This document shows, one piece after another, positions 59,944 through 64,000 of a DNA stretch of 64,000 nt. Numbering within the stretch: the first letter of the stretch is position 1; every line of letters begins with the position of its first letter. The DNA is from Diaphorobacter sp. HDW4B. Its GTDB lineage: Bacteria > Pseudomonadota > Gammaproteobacteria > Burkholderiales > Burkholderiaceae_C. The translations under genes and the position numbers were made by a program. The notes under the pieces are model-generated. The model had not been told where the DNA came from, did no database searches, and was given only the letters and a program-made list of their open reading frames with translations. The stretch covers positions 372,001 to 436,000 of the forward strand of contig NZ_CP049906.1 in the NCBI RefSeq assembly GCF_011305535.1, read 5' to 3'.

Positions 59944-61622
59944 GCGCCGACGTGTTGAACCTCAAGCAGGCCGCAGCTCCGGATGGGCTGCGCAAATGGG
60001 AGCGCGAATTCGCGCAGGGCGTGAAGGGCGACGCGACCACGCACAACCGCTCGGGCATTGCGATCAAGCCTTTGTACACGTCGCAGGACTGGTCGGGTGA
60101 TCGGCAGGAGGAGGCACTGGCATATCCGGGTCAGTACCCCTACACACGCGGTATCTACGCGACGATGTACCGTGGCCGCAGCTGGTCGCAGCGGCAATTG
60201 ATCGGCCTTGGCGTGCCGGAGGACTACAACCAGCGGGTCAAGGAAATGCTCGATCTTGGTGCCTCCGCGCTGTCGCTGATTCCTTGCAATTCGGTGTTCA
60301 GAGGCTACGACGCCGACGAGGTTCCTCACGAGCTGCTGGGCACCTGCGGCACCGTCATCAATCATGTGAAGGACATGGACACGGCGCTCGATGGCGTGCC
60401 CATCGGCAATCTGTCCACGGCGATGAACGATCCTTCGCCATTCACCTTGCTGGCCTTCGAGCTGGCCGTGGCCAAGCGGCGCGGCATTCCATGGACGAGC
60501 ATCACCGGCACGTCCAACCAGAGCGACTGCATCTCGCACTTCGTCGCCAACCACATGTTCTTCCGACTGGCGCTGCAGGGCGCGCGCCGGGTGGTGATCG
60601 ACCACATCAAGTTCTGCAATGCCCAGGTGCCGAACTGGAATCCGCTGTCCATCGTCGGCCAGCACATGCAGCAGGCGGGCGCGACGCCGGCAGAGGCGAT
60701 GGCGTTCACGCTGGCATCGGGCATTCAATATGCCGAGGACTGCATTGCCGCGGGCATGGACCCGGACCAGTTCCTGCCTCGCTTCACGTTCTTCTTCGAT
60801 ATTTCCGTGAGTCTGTTCGAGGAAGTGGCCAAGTTCCGTGCGGGTCGACGTGTCTGGGCACGCTTGTGCCGCGAGCGCTTTGGCGCCAAGGACCCGCGCT
60901 CGTGGCGTTTCAAGTTCCACGGCCAGACCTCGGGAGTCGATCTCACGCGCCAGCAGCCGCTCAACAACATTGCGCGTGTCACCACGCAGGCCATGGCCGG
61001 CATTCTGGGCGGATTGCAGTCGCTGCACACCGATGGATACGACGAGGTGTTCTCCACTCCCACTGCGGAAGCCGCGCGCATTGCCGTGGCCACGCAGAAC
61101 ATTCTGCGCGAGGAAGCCCATCTCACCGATGTGATCGATCCGCTCGGCGGTTCGTACTACATCGAGTCGCTCACCGATGACATGGAGCGCAAGATCAACC
61201 AGATCATCGCGATGATCGACGAGGTGGGCGGCATGTACAACGCCGTCGAGAAAGGCATCGTCCAGCAGATGATTGGCGATTCGGCATTGGCCTTCCAGAA
61301 GCAGGTGGATTCGGGCGAGCAGACCGTGGTCGGTGTGAATGCCTACCAGACAGTGGAAGACCCAGCCACCTATCCAACGCTCGAATATCCCGATCCCGCG
61401 CGCATGCAGGGCTATCTCAAGCAGTTGGCGGAATTCAAGAACGCGCGTTCCAAGGATGCGGTGAAGCAGGCGCTGACCGATCTTGCACGATCGACCGAAA
61501 CACGCCAGACCAATGTCTTCGAGCATGTGGTCAGGGCGGCGGAGGCGGGCGCAACGCACGGAGAGATCTGCGGCACCTTGCGCAAGGAACTGGGATTCGG
61601 TCATCCACTCACGGTGGTCTGA
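59940..61622 (+). CDS. Large subunit of a B12-dependent acyl-CoA mutase of unassigned specificity
   Basis: A 560-residue TIM-barrel catalytic subunit of the methylmalonyl-CoA mutase family. Family segments are [25 protein letters not shown] (Arg281), SLHTDGYDE and [13 protein letters not shown] 59940 overlaps the small-subunit stop. Diagnostic positions differ from all characterised types I can recall: Leu87 for Tyr89 of methylmalonyl-CoA mutase (Ile90 of the 2-hydroxyisobutyryl enzyme), Ile114 for Asp117 of the latter, Asn204 for Arg207 or Gln, and Gln241 for Tyr243. His242 is kept. One residue is inserted in TGTSNQ and the FDLPT loop is replaced by IPCNS. A carbon-skeleton rearrangement of a non-dicarboxylic acyl-CoA is inferred. 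Confidence 0.9.
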   Translation: MSADVLNLKQAAAPDGLRKWEREFAQGVKGDATTHNRSGIAIKPLYTSQDWSGDRQEEALAYPGQYPYTRGIYATMYRGRSWSQRQLIGLGVPEDYNQRVKEMLDLGASALSLIPCNSVFRGYDADEVPHELLGTCGTVINHVKDMDTALDGVPIGNLSTAMNDPSPFTLLAFELAVAKRRGIPWTSITGTSNQSDCISHFVANHMFFRLALQGARRVVIDHIKFCNAQVPNWNPLSIVGQHMQQAGATPAEAMAFTLASGIQYAEDCIAAGMDPDQFLPRFTFFFDISVSLFEEVAKFRAGRRVWARLCRERFGAKDPRSWRFKFHGQTSGVDLTRQQPLNNIARVTTQAMAGILGGLQSLHTDGYDEVFSTPTAEAARIAVATQNILREEAHLTDVIDPLGGSYYIESLTDDMERKINQIIAMIDEVGGMYNAVEKGIVQQMIGDSALAFQKQVDSGEQTVVGVNAYQTVEDPATYPTLEYPDPARMQGYLKQLAEFKNARSKDAVKQALTDLARSTETRQTNVFEHVVRAAEAGATHGEICGTLRKELGFGHPLTVV

Positions 61623-61626
61623 AGCA

Positions 61627-62814
61627 ATGAACACTGCACTCATCAACCAAGCGCTGGAGGGAGATCGCCGGGCCATCGGCAGGGCGATCAGCGCACTGGA
61701 AAACAGTGGCGAGTCCGCCTACGCGATTCGCCAGGCCGTGGCTTCGCGGCAAGGCAAGGCGCATGTCATCGGCGTCACAGGGCCGCCGGGCGGAGGCAAG
61801 TCCACACTGGTGTCGGCCATGATCCGCAGCCTGCGCGAGCGCGGGCTCACGGTGGCGGTGGTGGCGGTTGATCCGTCGAGCCCGTTCACCGGCGGAGCGG
61901 TGCTTGGCGACCGCATCCGCATGGGCGAGCGTCAGTCGGATGAGGGCGTGTTCATTCGCTCGCTCGCATCGCGGGGACATCTCGGGGGCTTGGCCACCGC
62001 GGCTGCGGATGTGATCGATCTGTTCGATGCAGCGGGCTTCAACGTGGTGATTGTGGAGACGGTCGGCGCAGGCCAGTCGGAGGTGGAAATCATCCGCTAT
62101 GCCGACACCAAGATCGTGGTCTGCCCACCGGGGCTGGGCGACGATGTGCAGGCGATCAAGGCCGGGATTCTGGAGATCGCCGACGTGTTCGTGGTCACCA
62201 AGGCCGATCTGCCGGACTCGCGCAAGACGGAGTCCGACCTGCGGGCCATGCTGGCGCTGCGAAAGGACAAGAATGCCTTGCCGCCGGTGCTCAAAGTGGT
62301 TGCCACCAACGGTGATGGCGTCGATGAACTGGTGCAGGTGCTGTGCGAACGGGGCGAGCGAGGTGTTCGCCACCGGGCGGGCAGCGCCATCGAGACCCAT
62401 CAGCAGCTCTCGCGCTTCATCTCCTCGGACAACGTGGCACAGATGCTGGGCATCGAGCTGGTGGCGGCGTCCAAAGGCAGCACGACGCTGCGCATGCAGG
62501 TGCAGCGCAAGCACATCAACTTCAACGGCAAGTGCCATGGCGGAATGCTGTTTTCGTTTGGCGACATGGCGCTCGGGCTGGCGTGCAATTCGCATGGGCA
62601 ACTGGCGACGCTGGTGGATGGGCAGATGAGCATCTCCACCGCGGTGGATGAAGGCGACTGGTTGATCGCGCATGCCAGCGAGGTGAGCCGTTCACGAAAG
62701 ATCGGCAGCTACCAGGTCCGGATTTCTCGGGCCAGAGACGACGCGCACATCGCGCTGATCCACGGAACGGTGTATGTGCTCGATCGACCACCTGTGGGTG
62801 CCAACGATGGGTGA
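61627..62814 (+). CDS. MeaB-type GTPase fused to a hot-dog thioesterase domain
   Basis: A 395-residue two-domain protein starting MNTALINQALEG. Residues about 1-255 are a MeaB/ArgK-type G3E GTPase, the metallochaperone that protects and reloads B12 acyl-CoA mutases: Walker A GPPGGGKST (52-60), VDPSSPFTGGA, ETVGAGQSE (144-152), and TKAD (191-194) where NKxD is usual. The C-terminal dimerisation arm of MeaB is missing. Residues about 265-390 form a PaaI-like hot-dog domain (LGIELVAASKGSTTLRM, KCHGGMLFSFGDMALGLACNS with Asp313). The domain could hydrolyse stray acyl-CoA, or dimerise the GTPase. It follows the mutase by four bases. Confidence 0.9.
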   Translation: MNTALINQALEGDRRAIGRAISALENSGESAYAIRQAVASRQGKAHVIGVTGPPGGGKSTLVSAMIRSLRERGLTVAVVAVDPSSPFTGGAVLGDRIRMGERQSDEGVFIRSLASRGHLGGLATAAADVIDLFDAAGFNVVIVETVGAGQSEVEIIRYADTKIVVCPPGLGDDVQAIKAGILEIADVFVVTKADLPDSRKTESDLRAMLALRKDKNALPPVLKVVATNGDGVDELVQVLCERGERGVRHRAGSAIETHQQLSRFISSDNVAQMLGIELVAASKGSTTLRMQVQRKHINFNGKCHGGMLFSFGDMALGLACNSHGQLATLVDGQMSISTAVDEGDWLIAHASEVSRSRKIGSYQVRISRARDDAHIALIHGTVYVLDRPPVGANDG

Positions 62815-62892
62815 GGTGTGAGGGATGACCGAAGGCGGCGGAAAGTCTTCGTGAGCATTGTCTGAACCAACAAAAACCACGGAGGTATTGCC

Positions 62893-64000
62893 ATGGTGTC
62901 ATCCATCGCCCTGAAGGCCCGGCAAGACCGGAACAGCTCAATGCCCTCGCAGGCAAGCGGTGCCGAAGATCGAACGGCGCTCATGGACAGAAATTCGGTC
63001 AGGGGAGTCGATGTGCAAACCACGTTTCCACGGTTGATGCTGCTGCAGGCCGAGAGCCGCGCCAAGGCTGCGGCGCTGCGCGAGAAGGAGTACGGCATCT
63101 GGCAGACCACCACCTGGTCGGAGCTGTCCCGGCTCGTGCAGGCGCTCGCTTGCGGTCTGCATTTGGCCGGACTGCAGCGCGGCGAGCATCTGGTGCTGCT
63201 TGGCAGCAATCGGCCACGACTGCAGGCGTGCATGCTGGCCGCACAGTCGCTGGGTGCGATTCCGGTGCCGCTGTATCAGGACGCGGTGGCGACGGAGTGC
63301 GTTTTCCCGATCAACAATGCCGAGGTTCGATTCTGTGTGGTCGAGGATCAGGAGCAGGTGGACAAGCTGCTCGAAGTGCGCGAGCGCTGCCCGCAGCTGC
63401 TGCGCATCTGGTATGACGAGCCACGGGGCCTGCGCAACTATGAAGAGACGGGTCTCGCGGCCATCGACACGCTCATTCAGGAAGGGCAGCAGTTTGCACA
63501 GGCCCATCCGGATTTCTTTCGCCAGCAGGTGGAGCAGGGCAGCCCATCGGATGTGGCGGCCATGTTCTTCACCAGCGGAACGACCGGCAATCCCAAGGGC
63601 GTGGTGCACACGCACGCGTCGCTGATAGACCGGGCGCAAGCGGGTGCGAATTTCGACAAGCTGACGAGCTCGGAAGAGGTGCTGGCCTATCTTCCGCCCG
63701 CATGGATCGGGCAGAACATCTTCTCCTACGCGCAGTGGCTGGTCGTGGGCTATGTGGTCAACTGCCCCGAGAGCGCCAGCACGGTGTCCATCGATCTCAA
63801 GGAGGTCGGACCCACGTATTACTTCGCACCGCCCCGAGTGTTCGAGGGCCTGCTCACCAACGTCATGATCCGCATGGAAGATGCTGGGCCGGTCATGCGC
63901 TGGATGTTCCACGCGTGCATGGCGGTGGCCAAGCGCGTGGGGCCTGCGTTGCTCGACCGCAAGCCGGTTGGTCTGCTCGATCGCATCAAGTACCAGATCG
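62893..64000 (+). CDS. AMP-dependent acyl-CoA ligase (FadD-type), cut by window end
   Basis: The first 369 codons of an ANL-superfamily ligase; it continues past the window. GGAGG seven bases before ATG 62893 fixes the start; internal Mets at 62941 and 62983 are alternatives. LMLLQAESRAKAAALREKEYG and TWSELSRLVQALACGL are typical of long-chain ligases. The AMP-binding motif is MFFTSGTTGNPKGVVHTH (about 224-241), and YLPPAWIGQN and YYFAPPRVFE follow. It lies 78 bases after the GTPase-thioesterase gene in the same direction. It would activate the acid that the mutase then rearranges. Confidence 0.9.
   Translation, partial: MVSSIALKARQDRNSSMPSQASGAEDRTALMDRNSVRGVDVQTTFPRLMLLQAESRAKAAALREKEYGIWQTTTWSELSRLVQALACGLHLAGLQRGEHLVLLGSNRPRLQACMLAAQSLGAIPVPLYQDAVATECVFPINNAEVRFCVVEDQEQVDKLLEVRERCPQLLRIWYDEPRGLRNYEETGLAAIDTLIQEGQQFAQAHPDFFRQQVEQGSPSDVAAMFFTSGTTGNPKGVVHTHASLIDRAQAGANFDKLTSSEEVLAYLPPAWIGQNIFSYAQWLVVGYVVNCPESASTVSIDLKEVGPTYYFAPPRVFEGLLTNVMIRMEDAGPVMRWMFHACMAVAKRVGPALLDRKPVGLLDRIKYQI

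Noticed and set aside
59521-61622. Plain methylmalonyl-CoA mutase
   Set aside because: The carboxylate-binding Arg and Tyr are replaced, subunits are split, and no epimerase or carboxylase is nearby.
59919-61676. 585-codon open frame on the minus strand opposite the mutase large subunit
   Set aside because: It is a mirror of a GC-rich coding frame; its translation is rich in Arg, His and Gln and has no family motif, while the plus strand encodes a clear enzyme.
1-64000. CRISPR arrays, rRNA, tRNA, transposases, cobalamin or other riboswitches
   Set aside because: I looked for repeat-spacer patterns, cloverleaf ends, transposase motifs and B12-box-like leaders, especially before the B12 mutase operon, and found none I could support.

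Overview
The window is 64 kb of GC-rich, gene-dense chromosome from a betaproteobacterium, most likely a Comamonadaceae or Alcaligenaceae relative of Comamonas, Delftia or Bordetella. This is inferred from the eight Bug-type (TctC/BugT) periplasmic binding proteins without partner permeases, the many LysR, GntR and IclR regulators each tied to a small catabolic operon, and the collagen-like CTERM protein. I saw no rRNA, tRNA, CRISPR array or insertion sequence. Apart from a small HTH protein and a DUF883 membrane protein, almost everything is peripheral catabolism and uptake.

Layout. 0.07-7.8 kb: MHS-family permease, amidase, LysR regulator, an aconitase-like enzyme with its swivel domain first, a Bug protein and an RraA-family protein. 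7.9-9.4 kb (minus): two paralogous secreted collagen-like proteins. 9.8-12.3 kb: LysR divergent from a tandem pair of RraA-family genes. 12.5-13.3 kb: HTH and DUF883 genes. 13.4-19.8 kb: hydantoin/dihydropyrimidine-type cluster (GntR, racemase-family protein, hydantoinase, permease; divergent arylmalonate-decarboxylase/maleate-isomerase-like gene and a fumarylacetoacetase-family gene broken by one amber codon). 19.9-21.5 kb: a solitary tyrosine-recombinase-like gene and a nitroreductase remnant. 21.5-30.4 kb: complete branched-chain-amino-acid-type ABC importer with acyl-CoA ligase, hydrolase, GntR/UTRA regulator and enoyl-CoA hydratase. 30.4-35.4 kb: IclR, Bug, CoA-transferase, enoyl-CoA hydratase, Bug. 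35.4-36.3 kb: gene remnants. 36.3-58.5 kb: a long array whose enzymes form a nitrile / 2-hydroxy acid / 2-oxo acid / aldehyde / acid sequence (nitrilase, FAD and FMN 2-hydroxyacid oxidases, NAD 2-hydroxyacid dehydrogenase, enolase-superfamily enzyme, ThDP enzyme, aldehyde dehydrogenase) with five Bug proteins.

58.9-64 kb is the most unusual part: a TetR gene overlapping a B12-dependent acyl-CoA mutase split into a 140-residue cobalamin subunit and a 560-residue catalytic subunit, followed by a MeaB-type GTPase fused to a hot-dog thioesterase domain and an acyl-CoA ligase cut by the window end. The mutase lacks the residues that define methylmalonyl-, isobutyryl- or 2-hydroxyisobutyryl-CoA specificity (Leu87, Ile114, Asn204, Gln241 at the diagnostic positions), so it probably isomerises a different acyl-CoA. 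This operon is the best candidate for an undescribed system.

Several operator-like palindromes sit where regulators would act: tandem AATTGGT-N3-ACCAATT sites before the GntR gene at 53.5 kb, GTCAACA sites between the hydantoin-cluster permease and the divergent gene at 18.1 kb, and CAAACG-AA-CGTTTG before tetR. Decay is visible in several places (ParD-like, nitroreductase and LysR remnants; the amber-interrupted FAH gene), which fits an accessory region in flux. All family assignments come from reading motifs by eye; no database search was possible.
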